Part shown: positions 9,373 to 17,685 of the stretch, piece by piece | How positions within the stretch are numbered: the stretch's first letter is position 1 | How the letters are laid out: every line of letters starts with the position of its first letter | Source of the DNA: Herbaspirillum sp. AP02 | GTDB lineage: Bacteria; Pseudomonadota; Gammaproteobacteria; Burkholderiales; Burkholderiaceae_D | Length of the DNA: 64,000 bases | Direction: 5' to 3' | Assembly: GCF_015767275.1 (NCBI RefSeq) | Contig: NZ_JADWMY010000001.1 | Location: 124,001-188,000 of the forward strand | The notes under the pieces: model-generated | Seen by the model: the letters and a program-made list of their open reading frames with translations, nothing else | Databases searched by the model: none | Told to the model about the DNA's origin: nothing | Position numbers and translations under genes: made by a program

Positions 9373-9720
9373 CGCTCTCCGTGGCCGTCCTGGCCATCCA
9401 TGTAGGTGCCCGTCGCGACTTTATGTAGGAAAACAGGAGGTCGCCGCAAGTGCCCGCTGCACGCCGCTTTGCGTGGCGTGCTCAAATGCCCGCAGGCGGG
9501 GAGTCGGGCGCGAAGCGACGCGGGCTTCCCGTATAATCGTGCGCGACGCGCAGCAGGGGCCAGGAGCGAGAAGTGTTCCGACCCGACTGCCCGAAGCGGA
9601 TGCGAAAAACAATGAAGGGACCCGTGGGGCAAGGTAGTGCGCAGTTGACGGCACTTCCACTCCCGCCCCGCGCGACCGACCTCGGTGCTCACAGCTAGGC
9701 TTAAAGGTAAGTTTCACAAC
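9373..9720. other. Intergenic region before the large hybrid kinase
   Basis: A 348-base gap with no convincing gene, repeat or operator. A short frame in phase with the kinase reaches back to 9685. The sequence TTAAAGGTAAG just before 9721 can serve as its ribosome-binding region. The promoter must lie here but I cannot place it. Confidence 0.4.
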
Positions 9721-12700
9721 ATGGCAGAATTTTCTTGGTTGCGCGGAAAGAGCCTGGCCGCGCAGATCGTTGCGGCGACCGATTGGACCCACAGTGCGCT
9801 GGGCGCGCCGCAGCAATGGTCGTCCGCCTTGCGGACCACTCTCAACATCGTGCTGCATTCCCCCACGCCGGCCCTGCTGGTGTGGGGCAACGGCCGTCAC
9901 ATGCTGTACAACGACGCGTTTGCCTCCTGTATCGGTGCCGCCCATCCTGCCGCTTTCGCGGCGGCGCTGGGCGGGGCCACCCTATGGGCGGGTGCCGGCA
10001 GGCAATGCGAAGCGGTCATCGAGGCCGCATTCGGGGGCGAGCAACAGCAACTGCGCCGTCTGCCGCTCTTCCATGACGACCACCAGAGCGTATCGAACGG
10101 TAATTATTGGGATGTGTCGTGCGTACCAGTCTGGGAAGAGGACGGCGACCCATATGGCGATGCAAGCGGCGTACTGTGCTACCTGACCCGTGCCAGCGGC
10201 CTGGATGCAGCGCTGGCCCATACCGACATGCTGCATGACCTGATGGACCAGTCGCCCAGTTTCAAGGCCGTGGTGCGGGGGCCGGAGCATGTGTTCGAAC
10301 GTGTCAATGAGGCCTATTTCAAGCTCTTCGGCGACCGCCCGGTGCTGGGCCTGCCGGCGCGCCAGGCCTTGCCGGAACTGCTGGATGAAAACCTGTTTGC
10401 GCTGCTGGATCGCGTCTACCAGACCGGGCAGGCCTATACCGAACGTGGTGCCCGCGTTTTCCTGCGACATTCGGTCGAAGGCGGTTTTTCCGGTGCGGTA
10501 CTGGACTTCGTGTTCCAGCCCATCAAGGGTAGCGACGGCAAGGTCGCGGGCATCTTCATCGAAGGCAATGACGTCACTGACTGCCATGTGGCCGAAGAGC
10601 GCCTGCGCATCGTCGACCGTGCCGGTGGCATCGGCATCTTCGAGTGGTTTCCCGATTCCGGCAAGCTGGCGGTGTCGGATCGTTTCCGTCGCCTGTGGGG
10701 CGTCGCGCCGGAAGGCGATGTGACCTCACAGCAGCTGGTGGACATGATCGACGAAGAGTTCCATCCCAACCTGGGGACGGCGCGCATCCGGGAAAGCGGC
10801 CCGCGCAATCCGCTCGAATACACCGAATACCATATCACCCGCCCGGACGGCGAGCAGCGCTGGCTGGCGCGCAAGGGGGAGGTGGTGCAGGATGACCCGC
10901 GCGCCGGAGCGCGCTATGTGGGCGTGGTGTTCGATGTCACCTCCCGCAAGTTGATGGAACAGGCGCTGGCCGCCTCGGAGGCGAGCGTGCGGGCCAACAA
11001 TGCATTCGTGCGCCAGCTGCTGGATTCCACCGATCAGGGCTTCTTCTCGATTGACCGCGAAGGGACGGTTACGCTGTGCAACGTCGCCTTCCTGCAGATG
11101 CTGGGCTATGCCAGCGAGAAGGATGTGCTGGGTCGTTCCATCCACGAGGTGATCCTGGTGCCGGAGCAGGCTAGCCCGGCCAGCCGTACCGAATGCGCGG
11201 TGCTCAAGGCGGCACAGGAGGGCATCAGCGCCCATATCGACAGCGAAGAGTTTCTGCGCGTGGACGGCAGCAGCTTCCCGGTGCAATACCAGGCCCATCC
11301 GGTGTGGCAGGACGGTCAGTTGCAGGGGGCCCTGTGCACCTTCATCGACCTCACCGAACGTCGTCGTGGCCTGCAGGCCCTGTCCTGGAGCGAGAGCCGG
11401 CTGACCGCAATTTTCAACCAGGCCTCGGTGTGCTTTTCCGAGCTGGACCTGAAGGGCCGTTACCTGCGGGTGAACCAGGCCCTGTGCCGCATGCTCGGGC
11501 GTAGCGAAGAGGACCTGCTGCACATGACCCTGGCCGACGTCACCCATCCTGATGACGTGCCGATGAACATGTCGCTGTTCAACCGTTGCATCGAGGACGG
11601 ACGTTCCTTCACGCTGGAAAAGCGCTATCTGCGTCCGGACGGGTCGACGTTCTGGGTTTCCAGCGACATCAGCCGCATCGTCGATGGCGAGGGCCGGCCG
11701 CAGGCGATGATCGCCGTGTCCACCGACATCACCGAACGCCGTCGCGCCGAGGATGCCCTGCGCGAACTCAATGACACCCTGGAACAGCGCGTGGTGGCCG
11801 AGATCATCGAGCGTACCCGGGCCGAGGCGGCACTGCGGCAGATGCAGAAGATGGAGGCGGTGGGACAGCTGACCGGGGGCGTGGCGCACGACTTCAACAA
11901 CGTCCTGCAGATCATCGGCGGCAACCTGCAATTGCTGCAGAGCGATCCCCGCCTTGATGATCGCAGCCGACAACGGATACGTACCGCCGTCGGTGCGGTC
12001 GATCGCGGTGCCAAGCTGTCCTCGCAGCTGCTGGCCTTCGCCCGCCGGCAGCCGCTGCAGCCACGCAGTATCAATCTGGAGCGCGTGGTGCAGAACATGG
12101 ACGACCTGCTGCGCCGTGCCGTGGGTGAGAATATCGAGATCTCCACCGTCATCACGCATGACCTGTGGAACAGCATGCTCGACCCCAACCAGGTCGAGAA
12201 CCTGATCATCAACACCGCCATCAATGCGCGGGACGCCATGCCCAATGGCGGCCGCCTGACGCTGCAGATCGATAACGTGCAACTCAGCGACCCGGTGTTC
12301 CTGTCCCAGGCCGATCTGGCCGCGGGCGACTACGTCGAACTGCAGATTTCCGACAATGGCGCCGGCATGTCGCCGGAGGTGCGCGAACGCGCCTTCGAGC
12401 CCTTCTTCACCACCAAGCGCGAAGGCGAGGGCACCGGGCTGGGCCTGTCCATGGCATACGGCTTCGTCAAGCAGAGCAAGGGGCATATCAGCCTGCACAG
12501 CGAACCGGGCAAGGGCACCACCATCCGCATCTACTTCCCGCGTTGCGTGGAGGACGAGGTCGTCATCGACGACAGCCGCGACGTGCAGGTACGCGGCGGC
12601 GACGAGACCATCCTGGTGGTGGAGGACGATCCCAACCTGCAGCTCACCGTCATCGACACGCTCTCGTCCCTGGGCTATCGCGTGCTCAAGGCCGACAATG

Positions 12701-13560
12701 GCGAACGGGCGCTGGCCATCCTGCAGAGTGGCATGGCGGTGGACATGATGTTTACCGACGTGGTCATGCCGGGCAGCGTGCCGGTGACCGAACTGGCGCG
12801 CCAGGCGCGGCAATTGCTGCCGGATATCGAAATCCTCTTCACCTCGGGCTATCCGCGCGACGCCATCGTCCACGAAGGACGGCTGGATGCTGGCGTGGAG
12901 TTGCTTTCCAAGCCGTATCGCATCAACCAGTTGGCGCAGCGCATCCGGCACATGCTGTCCAACCGGGCGCATCGTATCGAGCTGGCCAGGGCCAGCCGCG
13001 AGCGCGACCTCGCGACCGCGTCGGCATCGGCATCGGCCACCATCCACGTCTTGCCGGTGGCCGAACGGCAGCACCACGCCGATGCCGTCGAGCAGCCTCT
13101 GCCCCAGGAAGCCTATGGCACCGCCGGTGGTTTTGCTGCGGGTGGCAGCGTCGGCGTGGCGGGCAGCGTGGCATCGCAGGGCGCCAGTGAGCCTGCGCAA
13201 GCCGTCAGTGGACTGCGCCTGCTGGTAGTGGAAGACAACATCGACTCCCAGCAACTGGTCTGTGAATTGCTGGAAACCCTGGGTCACCAGGCGCGTGGCG
13301 TGGCCAGCGGCGAAGAGGCCCAGCAGGCCCTGGAGGAGCAGCCGTTCGACGTGCTCTTCACCGATGTCAATTTGCCGGGCATATCCGGTGTGGAACTGGC
13401 CAAGCGCGCGCTGGAGCGGTTCCCGACGATGTCGGTGATCTTTGCTTCCGGTTACGGGGCGATGGTGGCGCGCAACGTGGGCTTCCCGTCGCATTCGCTG
13501 CCCAAGCCTTACGATATCGATCAGTTGCAGGAGATTCTGATGAAGATTGCGATGGCTTGA
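9721..13560 (+). CDS. Multi-PAS hybrid histidine kinase with two receivers
   Basis: A 1279-residue cytosolic hybrid kinase. About five PAS-type modules fill the first 690 residues, several ending in PAC motifs such as DVTSRKLMEQAL, DLTERRRGLQ and DITERRRAE. A short coiled coil leads to HisKA with H723 in the box GGVAHDFNNVLQ, then HATPase_c with NTAINARDAMP, DNGAGM and GTGLGLSMA. Receiver 1 (about 965-1080) has acceptor D1013 in FTDVVMP; receiver 2 (about 1160-1275) has D1215 in FTDVNLP. An Ala/Gly/Ser-rich linker of about 70 residues joins them. With no membrane segment it probably reads an internal or small-molecule cue through PAS. The family often starts His-to-Asp relays controlling lifestyle genes. 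An alternative start at 9685 adds 12 residues. Confidence 0.92.
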   Translation: MAEFSWLRGKSLAAQIVAATDWTHSALGAPQQWSSALRTTLNIVLHSPTPALLVWGNGRHMLYNDAFASCIGAAHPAAFAAALGGATLWAGAGRQCEAVIEAAFGGEQQQLRRLPLFHDDHQSVSNGNYWDVSCVPVWEEDGDPYGDASGVLCYLTRASGLDAALAHTDMLHDLMDQSPSFKAVVRGPEHVFERVNEAYFKLFGDRPVLGLPARQALPELLDENLFALLDRVYQTGQAYTERGARVFLRHSVEGGFSGAVLDFVFQPIKGSDGKVAGIFIEGNDVTDCHVAEERLRIVDRAGGIGIFEWFPDSGKLAVSDRFRRLWGVAPEGDVTSQQLVDMIDEEFHPNLGTARIRESGPRNPLEYTEYHITRPDGEQRWLARKGEVVQDDPRAGARYVGVVFDVTSRKLMEQALAASEASVRANNAFVRQLLDSTDQGFFSIDREGTVTLCNVAFLQMLGYASEKDVLGRSIHEVILVPEQASPASRTECAVLKAAQEGISAHIDSEEFLRVDGSSFPVQYQAHPVWQDGQLQGALCTFIDLTERRRGLQALSWSESRLTAIFNQASVCFSELDLKGRYLRVNQALCRMLGRSEEDLLHMTLADVTHPDDVPMNMSLFNRCIEDGRSFTLEKRYLRPDGSTFWVSSDISRIVDGEGRPQAMIAVSTDITERRRAEDALRELNDTLEQRVVAEIIERTRAEAALRQMQKMEAVGQLTGGVAHDFNNVLQIIGGNLQLLQSDPRLDDRSRQRIRTAVGAVDRGAKLSSQLLAFARRQPLQPRSINLERVVQNMDDLLRRAVGENIEISTVITHDLWNSMLDPNQVENLIINTAINARDAMPNGGRLTLQIDNVQLSDPVFLSQADLAAGDYVELQISDNGAGMSPEVRERAFEPFFTTKREGEGTGLGLSMAYGFVKQSKGHISLHSEPGKGTTIRIYFPRCVEDEVVIDDSRDVQVRGGDETILVVEDDPNLQLTVIDTLSSLGYRVLKADNGERALAILQSGMAVDMMFTDVVMPGSVPVTELARQARQLLPDIEILFTSGYPRDAIVHEGRLDAGVELLSKPYRINQLAQRIRHMLSNRAHRIELARASRERDLATASASASATIHVLPVAERQHHADAVEQPLPQEAYGTAGGFAAGGSVGVAGSVASQGASEPAQAVSGLRLLVVEDNIDSQQLVCELLETLGHQARGVASGEEAQQALEEQPFDVLFTDVNLPGISGVELAKRALERFPTMSVIFASGYGAMVARNVGFPSHSLPKPYDIDQLQEILMKIAMA

Positions 13561-13624
13561 TTTGTGCATGAGGGCAGGATTGCTGCCTTCTTATCATTAT
13601 TTTTAATATCGATGCGCAGATTTT

Positions 13625-13663
13625 CGGCTGTGGGTTCAGCGAACCCACAGCCGTTTTATTTTG
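13625..13663 (+). terminator. Rho-independent terminator of the hybrid kinase gene
   Basis: A perfect 13-bp stem, CGGCTGTGGGTTC / GAACCCACAGCCG (13625-13637 and 13641-13653), with a 3-nt AGC loop and a TTTTATTTT tract. It lies about 65 nt after the kinase stop codon. Confidence 0.93.
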
Positions 13664-13741
13664 CGGTGGCTTGGACGGCTTCGCCGACGTCAAGCGCTAC
13701 GGGGGAGATGCTATCTTTTTTTCCTCACATTGCATAAAATA

Positions 13742-13760
13742 AATAAGAATAATTATCGTT
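13742..13760 (+). promoter_or_regulatory. Putative Fur box upstream of PepSY gene
   Basis: AATAAGAATAATTATCGTT matches 12 of 19 positions of the classical Fur consensus GATAATGATAATCATTATC, within a run of AT in otherwise GC-rich DNA. The downstream gene encodes a PepSY membrane protein, a family often iron-regulated. The box is about 160 nt before its start codon. Similarity and context only. Confidence 0.45.
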
Positions 13761-13918
13761 CATATTTTTTGGTTTGCCAGTGCAGGTAAAGTTTTGGCTC
13801 CACGCGCTTTCGGGTCATCGTCCATGCGCCTGCCAGATCCGCTGCATGCCCCCGCCGAAAGGCGGGCAGCAGGCCATATCGTCTCCTACACCATCCAGCT
13901 CCTAGCCAGATCTCGTCC

Positions 13919-15169
13919 ATGCGCGCATTGCTCGTTCTTCTCCACCGCTGGTTCGGCCTTGCCGTTGCCGTGTTCCTGTTCATCGCCGGTGCCACCGGAG
14001 CGCTGATCTCCTGGGACCACGAACTCGACGCCTGGCTCAATCCTCAGCTGTTTAATGCCCGCAGTGCCGATCAACCCGGTGCCGGGGCGCCGTTGCCCGG
14101 CCTGGAACTGGCGCGCAGGGTGGAGCAGGCCGAGCCGCGTCTGCGGGTGACCTATGTGCTCACCGAGGCCGAGCCGGGCCATACCATCGGCATGATGATC
14201 GAGCCGCGTCTGGACCCGGCGACCGGCCAGCCGTTTACGCTGGATTACAACCAGATCGCCGTCGACCCCGTGACCGCCGAGATCCAGGGCCGGCGCATGT
14301 GGGGCGCCATCTCCCTGTCGCGGGAGAACCTGCTGCCCTTCCTCTACAAGCTGCATTACACGATGCACCTGCCCGACCTGGGCGGCATCGAGACCGGCAT
14401 CTGGCTCATGGGCATCATCGGTATCGTCTGGATGCTGGACTGCTTCATCGCGCTCTACCTGTCCTTCCCCAACTGGCGGAGCTGGCGCAAGTCCCTGGCT
14501 TTCCGCTGGCGCGAGGGCGGACACAAGCTCAACTTCGATCTGCATCGGTCCGGGGGCGTCTGGGTCTGGGGCCTGCTGCTGGTGCTGGCGGTGACCTCGG
14601 TGTCGATGAACCTGGAGCGCCAGGTGATGCGTCCGATCCTGCAAACGGTCTCCACGCTGACCGCCGGTCCTTTCGAGACCCGCACGCCGTTGGCGGCCGA
14701 CAAGGTGCCGGAGCCGCGCATCTCGCGTGAAGAGGTCGTGGCGCTGGGCCGGGCGCAAGGGCAGAAGCTGGGGCTGGATGAGCCGGTCGGTGGGGTCTTC
14801 TATTCCGGCATGTTCGGTGTCTATGGCGTGGGCTTCTTCCAGCCGGGCAATGACCATGGCGACGTCGGGCTGGGCAATGCCTGGCTGTATTTCGATGCCA
14901 TGACGGGCGCCTATGAGGGCGGCAAGATTCCTGGCCGGGGCAGCGCCGGGGATCTCTTCCTGCAGGCCCAGTTCCCGCTGCATTCGGGCCGTATCCTGGG
15001 GCTGACCGGGCGGGTGATGGTGTCCCTGCTGGGGGCGCTGGTGGCCATGCTGTCGGTGACCGGGGTGATCATCTGGGTACGCAAGCGCAAGGCACGATTG
15101 CAGCAGCGTGAACGGCTGGCTGCACAAAAGACACCGGCCCGCGAGGGGCCGGTGGCGGAACTGCGGTAA
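13919..15169 (+). CDS. PepSY-associated inner-membrane protein
   Basis: A 416-residue protein of the PepSY_TM family with about four membrane segments: near residues 4-30, 158-183 (GIWLMGIIGIVWMLDCFIAL), 215-232 and 362-388. PepSY-like domains lie in the periplasmic loops. Conserved His sit at the first segment (LLHRWFGLAV), in KLHYTMHLPD and in DLHRSGG, as expected for this group, some members of which act as heme-containing reductases in ferric-siderophore uptake. The start ATG 13919 gives the typical MRALLVLLHRWFGLA. No TonB-dependent receptor is adjacent, so the iron link rests on family and on the possible Fur box upstream. It converges with the universal stress protein gene. Confidence 0.88.
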   Translation: MRALLVLLHRWFGLAVAVFLFIAGATGALISWDHELDAWLNPQLFNARSADQPGAGAPLPGLELARRVEQAEPRLRVTYVLTEAEPGHTIGMMIEPRLDPATGQPFTLDYNQIAVDPVTAEIQGRRMWGAISLSRENLLPFLYKLHYTMHLPDLGGIETGIWLMGIIGIVWMLDCFIALYLSFPNWRSWRKSLAFRWREGGHKLNFDLHRSGGVWVWGLLLVLAVTSVSMNLERQVMRPILQTVSTLTAGPFETRTPLAADKVPEPRISREEVVALGRAQGQKLGLDEPVGGVFYSGMFGVYGVGFFQPGNDHGDVGLGNAWLYFDAMTGAYEGGKIPGRGSAGDLFLQAQFPLHSGRILGLTGRVMVSLLGALVAMLSVTGVIIWVRKRKARLQQRERLAAQKTPAREGPVAELR

Positions 15170-15193
15170 GCGGGGCGGCGCTACGTCAGTGCA

Positions 15194-16018
15194 TCAGTGC
15201 GCCATCAGGACCGGCAGCGTCATGGTCTTGAGGATGGTCAGCGTGACCCCGCCCAGCAGCACTTCACGGAAGCGGGTGTGGCCGTAGCCGCCCATGACCA
15301 GCAGGTCGGCGCCCTTGTCGGCGGCCAGCGAGAGCAGGGCGTTGCCGATGTCCAGCGGCGTCTGTTCCTGCGCCACTTCCACCTTCACCCCATGGCGCGC
15401 CAGATAGAGCGCGATGTCGGCGCCGGGTTGCTCGCCATGGGTGCCCAGGCGCTTGTCGGAATTGAAGATCACCACCGTCACGTTGTCCGCCTGGCGCAGC
15501 AGCGGCAGGGCGGCGGTGATGGCGCGGGTGGATTCCATGCTGCCGTCCCAGGCGATCAGCGCGTTCTTGCCGACGTGCTTGAATTCACCGGCGCTGGGGA
15601 TGATCAGCACCGGGCGCGGGGCATTCAACATCACATACTCGGGCAGGTCGGTGAGGAAACTGTCGTCGGCATCGTCCAGGTCGGCCTGGCTGACCACCAC
15701 CAGGTCGGCATAGCGCGCCTGCAGCGCCAGGCCACCTTCGGCGTCGTCATCGACGAAGCGCTTCTCGCAGGAAAGCACGCCCACGCTGTTGGCGATCTTG
15801 TCGAAGTTCTCCAGGGCCGCCAGGGCGCGGTCGCGGAAGCCATCCATCTGCGCGGCCACATAGGCGGCGCCTTCCATCGTGATGAAACTGGAGATGCCGC
15901 TGACAGCACTGCCGATCAGGTGCGCCTGCTGGGCGCGGGCCAGCTCGGCGGCGATGCGGATGCGCTGGGCGGCGTGACGCGACTGGTCGACATGGACCAG
16001 GATGGACTTGTAGCTCAT
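15194..16018 (-). CDS. Tandem-domain universal stress protein (UspA family)
   Basis: A 274-residue cytosolic protein with two Usp folds (about 1-145 and 150-274). The C-terminal domain carries an ATP-binding-type signature, GGYGHTRFREVLLGG, while the N-terminal domain lacks that glycine-rich motif, as usual for tandem Usps. GAGGAG lies shortly before ATG 16018. Just upstream are three 9-bp tandem repeats and, about 120 nt upstream, a palindrome like an FNR/Anr box; Usp genes are often induced by low oxygen, which fits. The gene is monocistronic, convergent with the PepSY gene and divergent from the VOC gene. Confidence 0.93.
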   Translation of the reverse strand: MSYKSILVHVDQSRHAAQRIRIAAELARAQQAHLIGSAVSGISSFITMEGAAYVAAQMDGFRDRALAALENFDKIANSVGVLSCEKRFVDDDAEGGLALQARYADLVVVSQADLDDADDSFLTDLPEYVMLNAPRPVLIIPSAGEFKHVGKNALIAWDGSMESTRAITAALPLLRQADNVTVVIFNSDKRLGTHGEQPGADIALYLARHGVKVEVAQEQTPLDIGNALLSLAADKGADLLVMGGYGHTRFREVLLGGVTLTILKTMTLPVLMAH

Positions 16019-16035
16019 GGTGACTCCTCGGAAAT

Positions 16036-16062
16036 ATCAGGTAGATCAGGTCGATCAGGTGG
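16036..16062. repeat. Three tandem 9-bp repeats upstream of usp
   Basis: ATCAGGTAG, ATCAGGTCG and ATCAGGTGG follow one another directly (consensus ATCAGGTnG). They lie just upstream of the usp ribosome-binding site, probably in the 5' untranslated region. They could bind a regulator or affect translation, or be a slippage product. No function is known to me. Confidence 0.7.
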
Positions 16063-16140
16063 GACGGCATCCGGGGCTGGACGCCATGTATCCAGACTAG
16101 GCCGCTCCTGTCCGGGCGTCCAGCGCAATTGCGGCGCTGA

Positions 16141-16154
16141 TTGACGCATGTCAA
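16141..16154. promoter_or_regulatory. FNR/Anr-like palindrome between usp and VOC genes
   Basis: TTGAC-GCAT-GTCAA is a perfect palindrome (flanking A and T extend it to 16 bp). It differs by one base per half from the FNR-type consensus TTGAT-N4-ATCAA. It lies 122 nt upstream of usp and 146 nt upstream of the VOC gene, at a plausible activator distance for usp. Confidence 0.45.
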
Positions 16155-16299
16155 TCGCGGCCGGCATCACTTCGCGGGCAGAATTCGGCGCGCCAACGAT
16201 AGGCGCTTGCGGTGCGGTAGCGCCGGCTGGGTTATCCTTGTCGGCTTTGCGGTCTTTCCGTCATCCGACATTGCGTCATTGCCTCAGCGAGGAGCTTGC

Positions 16300-16716
16300 A
16301 TGCCATCGATCTTCCATCTTGCCTACCACGTGCGCGACCTCGACCAGTCGCGCCGCTTCTATTGCGACCTGCTGGGTTGCGAAGAAGGGCGCAGTACCGA
16401 CACCTGGGTCGACATCGACTTTTTCGGCCATCAGCTTTCCTTGCACCTGGGGCAACCCTTCGCCGTGAGCAACACCGGCAAGGTCGGTGAGCACATGGTG
16501 CCCATGCCGCACCTGGGGGTGATCCTGGAACTGCCCGAGTGGCAGCAACTGGCCGATCGCCTGACCGCCAGCGGCCAGGTCGAATTCGTGCTCAAGCCGC
16601 AGATCCGCTTTGCCGGTGAGCCGGGCGAACAGGCGACCATGTTCTTCCTCGACCCCTCCGGCAACCCCATCGAGGTCAAGGGTTTCAGGAGCCTGGCACA
16701 GGTGTACGCCAAATGA
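16300..16716 (+). CDS. VOC (glyoxalase/dioxygenase-fold) family protein
   Basis: A 138-residue protein of the vicinal-oxygen-chelate superfamily with two beta-alpha-beta-beta-beta modules: HLAYHVRDLDQSRRFYCDLL at the N-terminus and FFLDPSGNPIEVKGF near the end. Likely metal ligands are the His in FHLAYHV, an internal His/Glu and the Glu in NPIEVKG. The superfamily includes glyoxalase I, dioxygenases and resistance proteins; the substrate cannot be told. GAGGAG (16289-16294) precedes ATG 16300 by 5 nt, and the longer upstream frame is rejected. The gene overlaps the next dehydrogenase gene by ATGA, so the two are translationally coupled and probably act in one 2-oxo/hydroxy-acid step. Confidence 0.88.
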   Translation: MPSIFHLAYHVRDLDQSRRFYCDLLGCEEGRSTDTWVDIDFFGHQLSLHLGQPFAVSNTGKVGEHMVPMPHLGVILELPEWQQLADRLTASGQVEFVLKPQIRFAGEPGEQATMFFLDPSGNPIEVKGFRSLAQVYAK

Positions 16717-17663
16717 GCCCACGTACGCCGATTCCCTTCGTCAGCCAGGGCGACGCCGCCTCGGTCGCTGCCTGGCTGCAGGCCTTGCGCCATGTCATGC
16801 CGGAGGAACAGGTGGTGGCCTTCGCCGATCTGGACGACGCCCAGCGCGCCCAGTGCCGCCTGGCCATCGTCGCCAACCCGGACCCGGCCGAGCTGAAGCA
16901 GTTGCCGCAACTGCAGTGGGTGCATAGCGTGTGGGCGGGGGTGGAACGGCTGGTGGCCGACCTTGGGCAGTCGGACCTGCAGATCACGCGGCTGGTCGAT
17001 CCCCGGTTGGCGGCGACCATGGCCGAGGCGGTGCTGGCCTGGACGCTCTATCTGCATCGCGACATGCCGCGCTATGCGCAGCAGCAGCGCGAGCAGCGCT
17101 GGCAGCAGCTGGACTACGTCGCACCGGAACAGCGCCGCATCGGCCTGCTGGGCCTGGGCGCGCTGGGCGAGGCGGCCGCCGTGGCGCTACGCCAGGCGCG
17201 CTTCCCGGTGGCGGGCTGGAGCCGCAGCCCGCGCCAGCTGGACGGCGTGGAGACCTTCAGTGGCATGGAGGGACTGGCGCAGCTGCTCTCACGCAGCGAT
17301 ATCCTGGTCTGCCTGCTGCCCCTGACCAACGACACCCGTGGCCTGCTGGATGCGGCGCGCCTGGCCTTGCTGCCGCCGCAGGCGCAACTGATCAACTTCG
17401 CCCGTGGTCCCATCATCGACGACGGCGCGCTGCGCCAGGCGCTGGATGCCGGCCAGCTGAAACATGCGGTACTGGACGTGTTTGCCACCGAGCCCCTGCC
17501 GCCGTCTTCCTGGCAATGGCCCCATCCCGCGGTGACGGTCTTGCCGCATTGCTCGGCCCCCACGGATGCCGCCACGGCCTCGGCCATTGTGGCGGGGAAT
17601 ATCCGGCATTACCGGGAGAGTGGGGAGATTCCAGCCAATGTGGATATCGGGCGGGGGTACTGA
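16713..17663 (+). CDS. ghrA: D-2-hydroxyacid dehydrogenase, glyoxylate/hydroxypyruvate reductase A type
   Basis: A 316-residue NAD(P)-dependent oxidoreductase, probably reducing glyoxylate or hydroxypyruvate. The nucleotide-binding fold starts at RRIGLLGLGALGEAA (GxGxxG) with a following Arg (GWSRSPRQ) that suggests NADPH. Family signatures are VCLLPLTNDTRGLLD and LINFARGPIIDDGAL. Catalytic candidates are the Arg in FARGP, the Glu in FATEPLP and the His in LPHCSAP. The upstream TRLVDPRLAATMAEAVL block is typical of the GhrA subfamily. It is translationally coupled to the VOC gene through a 4-nt overlap. Exact substrate unproven. Confidence 0.9.
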   Translation: MSPRTPIPFVSQGDAASVAAWLQALRHVMPEEQVVAFADLDDAQRAQCRLAIVANPDPAELKQLPQLQWVHSVWAGVERLVADLGQSDLQITRLVDPRLAATMAEAVLAWTLYLHRDMPRYAQQQREQRWQQLDYVAPEQRRIGLLGLGALGEAAAVALRQARFPVAGWSRSPRQLDGVETFSGMEGLAQLLSRSDILVCLLPLTNDTRGLLDAARLALLPPQAQLINFARGPIIDDGALRQALDAGQLKHAVLDVFATEPLPPSSWQWPHPAVTVLPHCSAPTDAATASAIVAGNIRHYRESGEIPANVDIGRGY

Positions 17664-17685
17664 CTGAGGTGGAAGGTATCCCCCC

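Larger units (their letters stand above)
13561..13918. other. Intergenic region, hybrid kinase to PepSY gene
   Basis: This 358-base gap contains the kinase terminator (13625-13663) and an AT-rich patch with a Fur-box-like sequence (13742-13760), both listed separately. The rest shows no gene; the PepSY promoter is expected near the AT-rich patch. Confidence 0.5.

Noticed and set aside
15132..15154. GC-rich hairpin CACCGGCCC/GGGCCGGTG at the 3' end of the PepSY gene
   Set aside because: It lies within the coding sequence and has no T-tract, so I do not call it a terminator.
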